Assembly (NCBI GenBank): GCA_036375895.1
Contig: DASVBJ010000367.1
Location: 1 to 5,083, forward strand
Direction: 5' to 3'
Length of the DNA stretch: 5,083 bases
From: DASVBJ01 sp036375895
GTDB taxonomy: Bacteria > Actinomycetota > Actinomycetes > JACCUZ01
Part shown: positions 1-5,083 of the stretch, piece by piece
Layout of the letters: each line of letters opens with the position of its first letter
Position numbering within the stretch: the first letter of the stretch is position 1
Made by a program: the position numbers and the translations under genes
Notes under the pieces: generated by a model
Databases searched by the model: none
What the model was told of the DNA's origin: nothing
Seen by the model: the letters and a program-made list of their open reading frames with translations, nothing else

Positions 1-384
1 CTCATCGACTACGGCTTCCACGCCCCGACGATGTCCTTCCCGGTGGCGGGGACGCTGATGATCGAGCCCACCGAGTCCGAGGACCTGCGCGAGCTCGACC
101 GCTTCTGCGACGCGATGATCGCGATCCGCGAGGAGATCGACCGGGTCGGCTCCGGCGAGCTCGACCGGTCCGACAACCCGCTGCGCATGGCACCGCACAC
201 CGCGGCGTCGATCGCGGGGGAGTGGGCCCACCCGTACAGCCGCGCGGAGGCGGTCTTCCCCGGTGGGGTGGAGGCGTCGACGAAGTACTGGCCGCCGGTC
301 CGTCGGATCGACGGGGCCTACGGTGACCGGCACCTGGTCTGCAGCTGCCCGCCGGTCAGCGAGTACGCCGGGTCGGGCGACTGA
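1..384 (+). CDS. gcvP: Glycine dehydrogenase (decarboxylating), P-protein, C-terminal fragment
   Basis: This is the last 127 residues of the PLP-dependent P-protein of the cytoplasmic glycine cleavage system, which decarboxylates glycine and passes the aminomethyl group to the lipoyl H-protein. The frame is open from base 1, so the start lies to the left of the window. The family's C-terminal blocks are clear: DYGFHAPTMSFPVAGTLMIE at the left edge, then EPTESE/D, ELDRFCDAMIAIREEI, DNPLRMAPHT, EWAHPYSR, the YWPPVRRID block, and GDRHLVCSCPPVSEY near the end. The PLP-binding lysine lies upstream, outside the window. The last four residues (AGSGD) are a short tail after the usual SEY ending. No frameshift is visible in this part. 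It faces the DUF5999 gene tail to tail and is not obviously linked in function to the genes that follow. Confidence 0.97.
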   Translation, partial: LIDYGFHAPTMSFPVAGTLMIEPTESEDLRELDRFCDAMIAIREEIDRVGSGELDRSDNPLRMAPHTAASIAGEWAHPYSRAEAVFPGGVEASTKYWPPVRRIDGAYGDRHLVCSCPPVSEYAGSGD

Positions 385-409
385 GCCGGGCCGGGCGCAC
401 CGGGCTCGG
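381..409 (+). terminator. Possible imperfect hairpin terminator after gcvP
   Basis: CTGAGCC (381-387) can pair with GGCTCGG (403-409), with one T-G wobble, followed by a mismatch and two further G-C pairs. The hairpin begins on the gcvP stop codon. There is no T-tract, which is common in high-GC actinobacteria. The remaining gap to 459 is G-rich and has no other convincing stem, so this is only a weak candidate for ending gcvP transcription in the convergent gap. Confidence 0.25.
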
Positions 410-459
410 GGGCGGGGTAGGCGAAGGGGAGCGGCGGCGCGGGGCCGGCCGCGGGACGG

Positions 460-660
460 TCAGGCTGCCGGCGCGGTGTGGTCCGTCGGCCGGTGCGGGC
501 TGATCACGCTGCCGTCGGGCAGCAGCTCGCCGGTGTCCTCGAACAGGACGATGCCGTTACAGAGCAGGCTCCAGCCCTGCTCGTAGTGGCAGGCGATCGT
601 GTGCGCCGCCTCGCGGTCGGGCGCATCGGCAGGGGGACAAGCAGGTACGTGGGGGCACAT
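460..660 (-). CDS. DUF5999 family small protein
   Basis: This is a 66-residue protein of the actinobacterial DUF5999 family, whose function is unknown. The recognisable family pattern is MCPH at the N-terminus, then a CPPAD-DREAAH segment, then the most conserved core EQGWSLLCNG-IVLFEDTGELLPDG (residues 27-50), ending in a variable PHRP tail. Cysteines sit at 2, 8, 24 and 34 and histidines at 4, 20 and 25, so metal binding is possible but not shown. The frame extends 11 codons further upstream to an ATG at 693, but the family starts at MCPH. The ATG at 660 also has a purine-rich CGAGAG about 10 bases upstream, so it is preferred. No signal peptide or membrane segment is seen. It is transcribed divergently from the polyketide synthase and converges on gcvP. 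Identity as the family is confident; the role is unknown. Confidence 0.88.
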   Translation of the reverse strand: MCPHVPACPPADAPDREAAHTIACHYEQGWSLLCNGIVLFEDTGELLPDGSVISPHRPTDHTAPAA

Positions 661-675
661 GACTCGAAGCTCTCG

Positions 676-691
676 TGTGATCTGGGTCACC
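676..691. promoter_or_regulatory. CRP/FNR-type operator-like dyad
   Basis: The sequence is TGTGA-TCTGGG-TCACC, which matches nine of the ten defined positions of the classical CRP-family site TGTGA-N6-TCACA. It lies 16 bases upstream of the DUF5999 ATG on that gene's leader side, and about 125 bases upstream of the polyketide synthase start. Next to DUF5999 it would be placed to repress. For the synthase it would be a distal upstream site. Assignment rests on the motif alone. Confidence 0.4.
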
Positions 692-754
692 ACTGTTCTT
701 CCACGTAGTGTCGGCTCCTACACGGACAACTGAAATGGTGAGACCGAACCGTTG

Positions 755-783
755 TTGATATGACCCGATCGGGTGGTGACATG
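755..783 (+). promoter_or_regulatory. Weak candidate promoter with palindromic operator for the type III PKS operon
   Basis: TTGATA (755-760) matches five of six bases of a -35 element. About 17 bases downstream only a poor -10 (GACATG, 778-783) is found. The spacer contains ACCCGATCGGGT (763-774), a perfect 12-bp palindrome. A dyad in the -35/-10 spacer is a usual location for a repressor-type operator. A start near 790 would leave a leader of about 25 bases before the preferred ATG at 816. The palindrome is certain; the promoter call is tentative because of the poor -10. Confidence 0.3.
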
Positions 784-815
784 GGCTGCATGTCCGAATG
801 CACCGGAACTCCTGG

Positions 816-1883
816 ATGAGCCGGATTGCGGCCGTCGCCCCGGCGGTGCCGGAGCACCGCTACGACCAGGCGACGATCACCGACGCGTTCGCCGCGCTGG
901 TGCTCCCGGGCGGGTCCGACGAGCGGGTGCTGCGGCGACTGCACGCGGCCACCGGGGTGCGGACCCGGCACCTCGCCCTGCCGCTGGAGGCCTACCGGGA
1001 CCTGGGCGGCTTCGGTGCCGCCAACGACGCCTTCATCGAGGTCGCAACCCGGCTGGGCGGCCAGGCGGTCACGGACGCCCTGACCCAGGTCGGACTGCGC
1101 CCGGACGACGTCGACCTGCTCATGGTCACGTCGATCACCGGCATCGCTGCGCCCAGCCTGGACGCCCGCCTGGTGCCGGTGCTGGGCCTGCGCCCCGACG
1201 TCAAGCGGGTGCCCGTCTTCGGCCTCGGCTGCGTGGCCGGCGCCGCGGGCATCGCCCGGGTGCACGACCACCTGCGGGGTGACCCGGACGGCGTGGCGGT
1301 GCTGCTCTCGGTCGAGCTGTGCTCGCTGACCGTGCAGCGCGACGACGACTCCCTGCCCAACCTCGTCGCCAGCGGGCTGTTCGGGGACGGCGCGGCCGCG
1401 GTGGTCATGGTCGGGGAGCGGCGGGCGGAGGCCCTGGGGCTCACCGATCGGGTGCAGGTGGTCGCCAGCCGCAGCCGCCTCTATCCGGACACCGAGCGGG
1501 TCATGGGCTGGGACGTCGGGGGCAGCGGTTTTCGGATCGTGCTCGCGGCGAGCGTGGCCGACGTCGTCGAGGAGCACCTCGGCGACGACGTCCGGGGCTT
1601 CCTCGAGGAGCACGACCTGAAGACCGCCGACCTGACGCGCTGGGTCGCTCACCCCGGCGGCCCCAAGGTGCTGCACGCGATGCGGCGCGCGCTCGGCGCC
1701 GCGGAGGACGCGTTCGCTTCGACCTGGCGCTCGCTCGCGGAGGTGGGCAACCTCTCGTCGGCCTCGGTGCTGCACGTGCTCGCGGCGACCCTCGCCGGTC
1801 CCCGCCCGGCACGCGGTGCCAGCGGGCTGCTGCTCGCGATGGGCCCCGGCTTCTGCTCCGAGCTGGTGCTGCTGCGGTGGTGA
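816..1883 (+). CDS. Type III polyketide synthase (alkylresorcinol/alkylpyrone synthase-like, SrsA-like)
   Basis: This is a 355-residue homodimer-type ketosynthase of the chalcone/stilbene synthase superfamily, the normal length for bacterial members. The catalytic triad is visible: Cys139 in FGLGCVAGAAG, His279 in WVAHPGGPKVL and Asn312 in GNLSSASVL. The C-terminal GPGF loop is at 343-346. Family members condense a CoA- or ACP-bound acyl starter with malonyl or methylmalonyl extenders and cyclise the product. The partner genes point to a long-chain alkylresorcinol or alkylpyrone. An in-frame ATG exists at 798, but the ATG at 816 gives the usual MSRIAAV N-terminus followed by the PEHRY motif. 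It also has CGGAA seven bases upstream, whereas the ATG at 798 has no clear ribosome binding site. The stop codon overlaps the next gene's GTG, implying translational coupling. Enzyme class is near certain; the exact product is inferred. Confidence 0.93.
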   Translation: MSRIAAVAPAVPEHRYDQATITDAFAALVLPGGSDERVLRRLHAATGVRTRHLALPLEAYRDLGGFGAANDAFIEVATRLGGQAVTDALTQVGLRPDDVDLLMVTSITGIAAPSLDARLVPVLGLRPDVKRVPVFGLGCVAGAAGIARVHDHLRGDPDGVAVLLSVELCSLTVQRDDDSLPNLVASGLFGDGAAAVVMVGERRAEALGLTDRVQVVASRSRLYPDTERVMGWDVGGSGFRIVLAASVADVVEEHLGDDVRGFLEEHDLKTADLTRWVAHPGGPKVLHAMRRALGAAEDAFASTWRSLAEVGNLSSASVLHVLAATLAGPRPARGASGLLLAMGPGFCSELVLLRW

Positions 1884-2407
1884 GCATCACGGCGTACGCC
1901 GGGCTGGTGCTGGCGGTCGGTGGCGAGCGGGTGGCCGAGCTGGTCGTCGCCCGCCGGCACCTGGCCTGGGCCCGCGCGCGGGGCGGCGTCGAGTCCGGCC
2001 GCGGGCACTACCCGGTGATGGTGGCCGTGCACGTGGCGCTGCTCGCCGGCTGCCTCGCCGAGCCGGTGCTCGCGGACCGGCCGTTCCTGCCGTGGCTGGG
2101 CTGGCCGATGCTCGCGCTCGTCCTGGCGAGCCAGGCGCTGCGCTGGTGGTGCATCCGGACCCTCGGGCCGCAGTGGAACACCCGGGTCGTGGTCGTCCCC
2201 GGCGTCCCGTTGGTGCGCGGCGGCCCCTACCGGTACCTCCGCCACCCGAACTACGTCGCCGTCGTCGTCGAGGGGCTCGCGCTGCCGCTCGTGCACACCG
2301 CGTGGGTCACGGCCACGGCGTTCACGGTGGCGAATGCGGCGGTCCTCGCCGTACGCATCCGGTGCGAGGACCGGGCGCTGGCGGCCCTCGCGCCGGCGGG
2401 CCGGTGA
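1880..2407 (+). CDS. Isoprenylcysteine carboxyl methyltransferase (ICMT) family membrane methyltransferase, SrsB/BpsB-like
   Basis: This 175-residue integral membrane protein is likely the SAM-dependent O-methyltransferase acting on the phenolic lipid made by the preceding synthase. The N-terminal block GERVAELVVARRHLAWARARGG, then HYPVMVAVH (43-51), matches the YpbQ/BpsB-type ICMT subgroup. The catalytic and SAM-binding signature is GGPYRYLRHPNYVAVVVEG (114-132), followed by the terminal RIRCEDRAL helix (159-167). Hydrophobic segments near 3-15, 46-62, 75-90, 122-138 and 142-158 suggest about four or five membrane spans. The GTG at 1880 shares GTGA with the synthase stop; a GTG one codon earlier is equally in frame. 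Bacteria generally lack prenylated CaaX proteins, and B. subtilis BpsB methylates type III PKS products, so a lipid substrate is the better inference. Confidence 0.88.
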   Translation: MSITAYAGLVLAVGGERVAELVVARRHLAWARARGGVESGRGHYPVMVAVHVALLAGCLAEPVLADRPFLPWLGWPMLALVLASQALRWWCIRTLGPQWNTRVVVVPGVPLVRGGPYRYLRHPNYVAVVVEGLALPLVHTAWVTATAFTVANAAVLAVRIRCEDRALAALAPAGR

Positions 2408-3423
2408 CCGACCTCGTCGTCGCGGGCGGCGGCCCCGTGGGGCTGGCCACCGCGATCGAGGCGCGGCTCGCGGGCCTCGACGTCGTGCTGCTGGAGCCGC
2501 GGCCGGGCCCGGTCGACAAGGCCTGCGGGGAAGGGCTGATGCCGACCGCGGTCGCCGCGCTGGCCCGGCTCGGCGTGCAGCCGACCGGCCGGCCGTTCAA
2601 CGGCATCCGCTACCTGTCGGGCGCTCGGGTGGCCGAGGCGCGGTTCCGGCACGGACCGGGCCGCGGGGTCCGGCGCACGGCGCTGCACGACGCGCTGTCC
2701 GCGCGCGCCGACCGGCTCGGCGTCGCCCGGGTGGCGGGGCGGGTCGACGGCGTGGAGCAGGACGAGGGCGGGGTGCGGGTGGCCGGGCTGCGGGCCGGCT
2801 GGCTGGTCGCCGCCGACGGCCTGCACTCGCCGGTAAGACGGGGGCTGGGCCTGGACGCGCCCGACCGCCGGGCCCCGGCCCGGTACGGCCTGCGTCGCCA
2901 CTGGCGGGTGCAGCCCTGGACCGACCTGGTGGAGGTGCACTGGTCGGCGACGGCGGAGGCCTACGTCACGCCGGTCGGAGACGACCTGGTCGGGGTGGCG
3001 ATCCTCGCCGGCCCGGGTGGCTCGTACGACGAGGCGCTGGCCGGGTTCCCGGCGCTCGCCGGCCGGCTCGCCGGCGCCGAGCCGGTGTCGCAGGTGCGTG
3101 GGGCCGGCCCGCTGCGGCAGTCCGCCCGGGCCCGTCGTGCCGGGCGCGTGCTGCTGGCCGGCGACGCGGCGGGCTACGTCGACGCGCTCACCGGTGAAGG
3201 CATCGCGACCGGGCTGGCCACCGCGCGGGCGGCCGTCGCCTGCATCGCCGCCGGCCGCCCGGAGGACTACGACCGGGCGTGGCGCGCGGCGACCCGGCGC
3301 TACCGGCTGCTCACGAGCGGCCTGCTCCGCGCGTCGCAGAGCCGGCGGCTGCGGGCCACCGTCGTGCCGGCGGCGGCGGGCCTGCCCCGGGTGTTCGGGT
3401 GGGCGGTCGACCAGCTGGCCTGA
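2404..3423 (+). CDS. FAD-dependent oxidoreductase (geranylgeranyl reductase/PHBH-type fold), likely phenolic-lipid hydroxylase, SrsC-like
   Basis: This is a 339-residue flavoprotein. The N-terminal FAD-binding Rossmann motif is VVAGGGPVGLATA (5-17), with Glu31 at the end of the second strand. Next come DKACGEGLMP (38-47), typical of geranylgeranyl-reductase-related proteins, the DG motif WLVAADGLHSPVR (133-145) and the second FAD motif GRVLLAGDAAGYVDALTGEG (247-266). The segment AEAYVTPVGDDLVGVAIL (184-201) stands where the substrate-side sheet of GGR/UbiH-like enzymes lies. No signal peptide or transmembrane anchor is evident, so it probably works at the inner membrane face. The GTG start overlaps the methyltransferase stop (GTGA), the second such coupling in the cassette. 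By analogy with srsC of S. griseus it would hydroxylate the alkylresorcinol ring or its methyl ether. A double-bond reductase role is possible, because the fold serves both reactions. Confidence 0.88.
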   Translation: MTDLVVAGGGPVGLATAIEARLAGLDVVLLEPRPGPVDKACGEGLMPTAVAALARLGVQPTGRPFNGIRYLSGARVAEARFRHGPGRGVRRTALHDALSARADRLGVARVAGRVDGVEQDEGGVRVAGLRAGWLVAADGLHSPVRRGLGLDAPDRRAPARYGLRRHWRVQPWTDLVEVHWSATAEAYVTPVGDDLVGVAILAGPGGSYDEALAGFPALAGRLAGAEPVSQVRGAGPLRQSARARRAGRVLLAGDAAGYVDALTGEGIATGLATARAAVACIAAGRPEDYDRAWRAATRRYRLLTSGLLRASQSRRLRATVVPAAAGLPRVFGWAVDQLA

Positions 3424-3438
3424 GCGCGCTCGCCGACC

Positions 3439-3467
3439 TTGGCGGGGCATCGGCGGCGGCGTAGCGT
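3439..3467 (+). promoter_or_regulatory. Candidate housekeeping promoter for the amidase-MoaD operon
   Basis: TTGGCG (3439-3444) and TAGCGT (3462-3467) are separated by 17 bases. This fits the actinobacterial primary-sigma pattern TTGNCN-N17-TANNNT. Transcription would begin near 3474, leaving a leader of about 27 bases that contains the strong ribosome binding site. Its presence argues that the amidase gene is a separate transcript from the phenolic-lipid cassette ending at 3423. It is called from motif and spacing only. Confidence 0.45.
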
Positions 3468-3489
3468 CGCAGGGGCCGGCCCGTCCCTC

Positions 3490-3496
3490 GGAGGTG
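3490..3496 (+). promoter_or_regulatory. Strong ribosome binding site fixing the amidase start
   Basis: GGAGGTG is a near-perfect anti-16S match, with five bases between it and the GTG at 3501. It settles GTG-3501 as the start. It is also the clearest ribosome binding site in the window, in contrast to the overlapping-start genes upstream. Confidence 0.8.
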
Positions 3497-3500
3497 CGCC

Positions 3501-4841
3501 GTGACCACTCAGCTCGCTCCGGACCTGGCCCAGGACCACGTCCTCGTCGACCGCTACACCGACATCGTCGGGCCCAGCAACGAGATGCTCGGCCCGGTCA
3601 AGGACGGTGGCCGCATCGAGTACCTCACGGTGCCCGGCTGCTGGGGCCCGATGATCACCCCGTCCATCCGCAGCGGGCACGAGGTGACGCTGCCCGTCCG
3701 GGTCGAGGGCGCCAAGGTGGGTGACGCGGTCGCCCTGCACGTCGAGACCCTCGAGCAGACCTCGCGCGCCACGACCTCGGGCACCCACGTCGGCGTGGAG
3801 GGTCGGTTCATCAGCGACCCGTTCGTCGCGAACATCTGCCCGACCTGCCGGGACGAAGGACGGCACTTCCTGTACCCGGACACCTACCTCGACGGCATCG
3901 GCGAGGGTGCGGTGAGGTGCAAGGCCTGCCACAGCGAGGTGAACGCCTTCCACATGGTCGAGGGCTACACCATGGTGTTCGACGAGCCCAAGGGCATCGG
4001 TGTCACCGTGGCGCCGCCGCGCGCCGAGGAGCTGGCCCGGGACGCGCGGGAGTGGGTGGCGCTGACCGAGCACTCGACGCAGCACCCGATCGTCGTGCTC
4101 GGGCGGGCCGACCTGGTCGGCACCATGACCCGGTGCCGCATCTCGGCCGGCAACCTCGGGTCGATCCCGGCGATCGACCTGCCGAGCTCGCACAACTGCG
4201 GCGACTTCGGGGCCTTCCTCGTCGGCGCCGCGCACGAGTTCGCGGTGACCGAGGACCAGCTCGAGCTGCGCACCGACGTGCACATGGACGTGGACTCGGT
4301 GCGACAGGGCAGCGTCGTCCTCGTACCCGTCAAGGTCGACGGGGCGGGCATCTACGCGGGCGACGTGCACGCCATGATCGGCGACGGCGAGATCGCCGTA
4401 CACACCACCGACATCGGCGCCCGCCTCGTCGTACGCGTCGAGGTCGTCAAGGCGCTGGCGCTCGACGGCCCGCTGCTGCTGCCGCCGGTCGAGGACCTGC
4501 CGTTCCTGGCCCGGCCGTTCAGCGCGGACGAGGTCGCGCGCGGCAAGGTGCTCGCCGAGGCGAACGCGACGACGCTGGAGGGGCCGGTGCTGCCCGTCCA
4601 GGTGCTCGGCTCCGGCCCGTTCCTCAACGCCGCCGTGGACAACGCCGTGGTGCGGGCGGCGACGCTGTTCGGCATGTCCGTCGACGAGGTGAAGAACCGG
4701 TCCACGATCTCCGGCGCGGTCGACATCGGTCGGCTGCCGGGGTTCGTGCAGCTCAGCCTGCTCGTGCCCCGCGACCGGCTGGAGCAGCTCGGCATCCTGC
4801 ACCTCGTCGAGGCGCAGTACGGCTCCGCCGCGGGCTGGTGA
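3501..4841 (+). CDS. Acetamidase/formamidase family protein with zinc-ribbon-like insert
   Basis: This 446-residue cytoplasmic protein belongs to the FmdA/AmdA acetamidase/formamidase family, whose characterised members hydrolyse short aliphatic amides to the acid and ammonia. Family marks are GNLGSIPAIDLP (218-228), the segment GSVVLVPVKVDGAGIYAGDVHAMIGDGEI (270-298) with its GD-H-GDGE core, and the C-terminal region around 370-425. Residues 113-143 contain CPTC and CKAC, spaced 23 residues apart, a four-cysteine zinc-ribbon-like arrangement, followed by HSEVNAFHMVEGY. I do not recall this as part of the classical enzymes. Further Cys and His residues occur at HNCGDF (231-236). No signal peptide is seen. 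The start is set by a strong ribosome binding site. A MoaD/ThiS-like gene follows after 16 bases, so the physiological substrate may differ from acetamide or formamide. Family assignment is solid; substrate is unknown. Confidence 0.87.
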   Translation: MTTQLAPDLAQDHVLVDRYTDIVGPSNEMLGPVKDGGRIEYLTVPGCWGPMITPSIRSGHEVTLPVRVEGAKVGDAVALHVETLEQTSRATTSGTHVGVEGRFISDPFVANICPTCRDEGRHFLYPDTYLDGIGEGAVRCKACHSEVNAFHMVEGYTMVFDEPKGIGVTVAPPRAEELARDAREWVALTEHSTQHPIVVLGRADLVGTMTRCRISAGNLGSIPAIDLPSSHNCGDFGAFLVGAAHEFAVTEDQLELRTDVHMDVDSVRQGSVVLVPVKVDGAGIYAGDVHAMIGDGEIAVHTTDIGARLVVRVEVVKALALDGPLLLPPVEDLPFLARPFSADEVARGKVLAEANATTLEGPVLPVQVLGSGPFLNAAVDNAVVRAATLFGMSVDEVKNRSTISGAVDIGRLPGFVQLSLLVPRDRLEQLGILHLVEAQYGSAAGW

Positions 4842-4857
4842 CAGCGGGACGTCCACG

Positions 4858-5082
4858 GTGCAGGTGACCGTCACGCGCCGGGGCCTGCTCGCGCCGGTGG
4901 GTGGCAGCGGGAGCGAGACGGTCACGCTGGCCGACGGCGCGCACGCGGACGACCTGCTCGCGGCGTGCGGGGTCGACCCCCGCGCGTGCGTCGTCGTGGT
5001 CAACGGCGCGGCGGTGACCCGCACCGCGCCGCTCGGCGACGGTGACCGCGTCCAGCTCTACCCGGCGCAGGCGGGAGGCTGA
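4858..5082 (+). CDS. MoaD/ThiS family ubiquitin-like (beta-grasp) protein with C-terminal Gly-Gly
   Basis: This is a 74-residue protein of the ThiS/MoaD sulfur-carrier superfamily. Members are adenylated by an E1-like MoeB/ThiF enzyme on the C-terminal glycine and then carry sulfur as a thiocarboxylate. Visible marks are a beta-rich start (MQVTVTRRG), the LADGAHADDLLAACGVDP helix region (24-41), VVVVNGAAV (45-53) and the closing segment LGDGDRVQLYPAQAGG (59-74). The protein ends exactly at Gly-Gly, as a ready-to-activate carrier does. The GTG start at 4858 has GGGA eight bases upstream (4846-4849). The gene lies 16 bases after the amidase stop, so co-transcription is likely. It is probably not the housekeeping MoaD or ThiS, because no moa, moe or thi gene is next to it within the window. 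An activating enzyme could lie just past the right edge. Confidence 0.85.
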   Translation: MQVTVTRRGLLAPVGGSGSETVTLADGAHADDLLAACGVDPRACVVVVNGAAVTRTAPLGDGDRVQLYPAQAGG

Positions 5083-5083
5083 C

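Noticed and set aside
661..693. An 11-codon N-terminal extension of the DUF5999 gene, starting at the ATG at 693
   Set aside because: Family members begin with MC-H/MCPH, and the extension would cover the CRP-like dyad; the ATG at 660 is the better start.
687..1775. A 362-codon minus-strand open frame opposite the type III PKS
   Set aside because: It is a low-complexity Gln/Arg/His/Val-rich translation with no motif; the plus-strand PKS with its full catalytic triad explains the region.
1319..1879. N-terminal extension of the methyltransferase frame back into the PKS gene
   Set aside because: The extension is Arg-rich out-of-frame translation of the PKS; similarity to ICMT proteins begins at the GTG at 1880, which overlaps the PKS stop.
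3422..3446. A GAGCGCGCTC palindrome over the FAD-gene stop and a following hairpin (stem 3429-3434 with 3441-3446) as a terminator
   Set aside because: The stem is only six pairs with a T-G wobble, there is no T-tract, and it overlaps the better supported -35 at 3439-3444.
3300..5024. A 574-codon open frame on the minus strand opposite the amidase and the end of the FAD gene
   Set aside because: It is antisense to well-recognised conserved proteins, its composition is Arg/His/Val/Asp-rich with no known domain, and long antisense frames are expected in very GC-rich DNA.

Overview
The window looks like chromosomal DNA from a high-GC actinomycete. The evidence is very GC-rich third codon positions, GTG starts, stop/start overlaps of the GTGA type, and a DUF5999 protein, a family typical of Streptomyces-like actinobacteria. 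Genus cannot be fixed from sequence reading alone. No IS element, tRNA, rRNA, CRISPR array or origin was seen.

Layout. (1) Positions 1-384 are the 3' end of gcvP, the glycine cleavage P-protein, which enters from outside the window. (2) Facing it on the minus strand is a 66-residue DUF5999 gene (460-660); the two genes converge across about 75 bp. (3) A gap of about 155 bp (661-815) separates the divergent DUF5999 and polyketide synthase genes. It carries a CRP-like dyad, TGTGA-N6-TCACC, and a perfect 12-bp palindrome. (4) Positions 816-3423 hold three genes joined by two 4-bp GTGA overlaps: a type III polyketide synthase, an ICMT-type membrane methyltransferase and an FAD-dependent oxidoreductase. 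The gene set and order match the srsA-srsB-srsC phenolic-lipid (alkylresorcinol) operon of Streptomyces griseus. The expected pathway is: the synthase builds an alkylresorcinol or alkylpyrone from a long-chain acyl starter, the methyltransferase O-methylates it at the membrane, and the flavoprotein hydroxylates or oxidises the ring. (5) A 77-bp gap with a plausible promoter and a strong GGAGGTG ribosome binding site leads to an acetamidase/formamidase-family gene (3501-4841). This protein carries a four-cysteine zinc-ribbon-like insert. (6) Sixteen bases later comes a 74-residue MoaD/ThiS-like beta-grasp protein ending in Gly-Gly (4858-5082), probably in the same transcript.

The phenolic-lipid cassette resembles a described system. 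The least explained part is the pairing of a zinc-ribbon-bearing amidase homologue with a ubiquitin-like sulfur-carrier-type protein. It has no obvious textbook function, and any further genes of that operon lie beyond the right edge.
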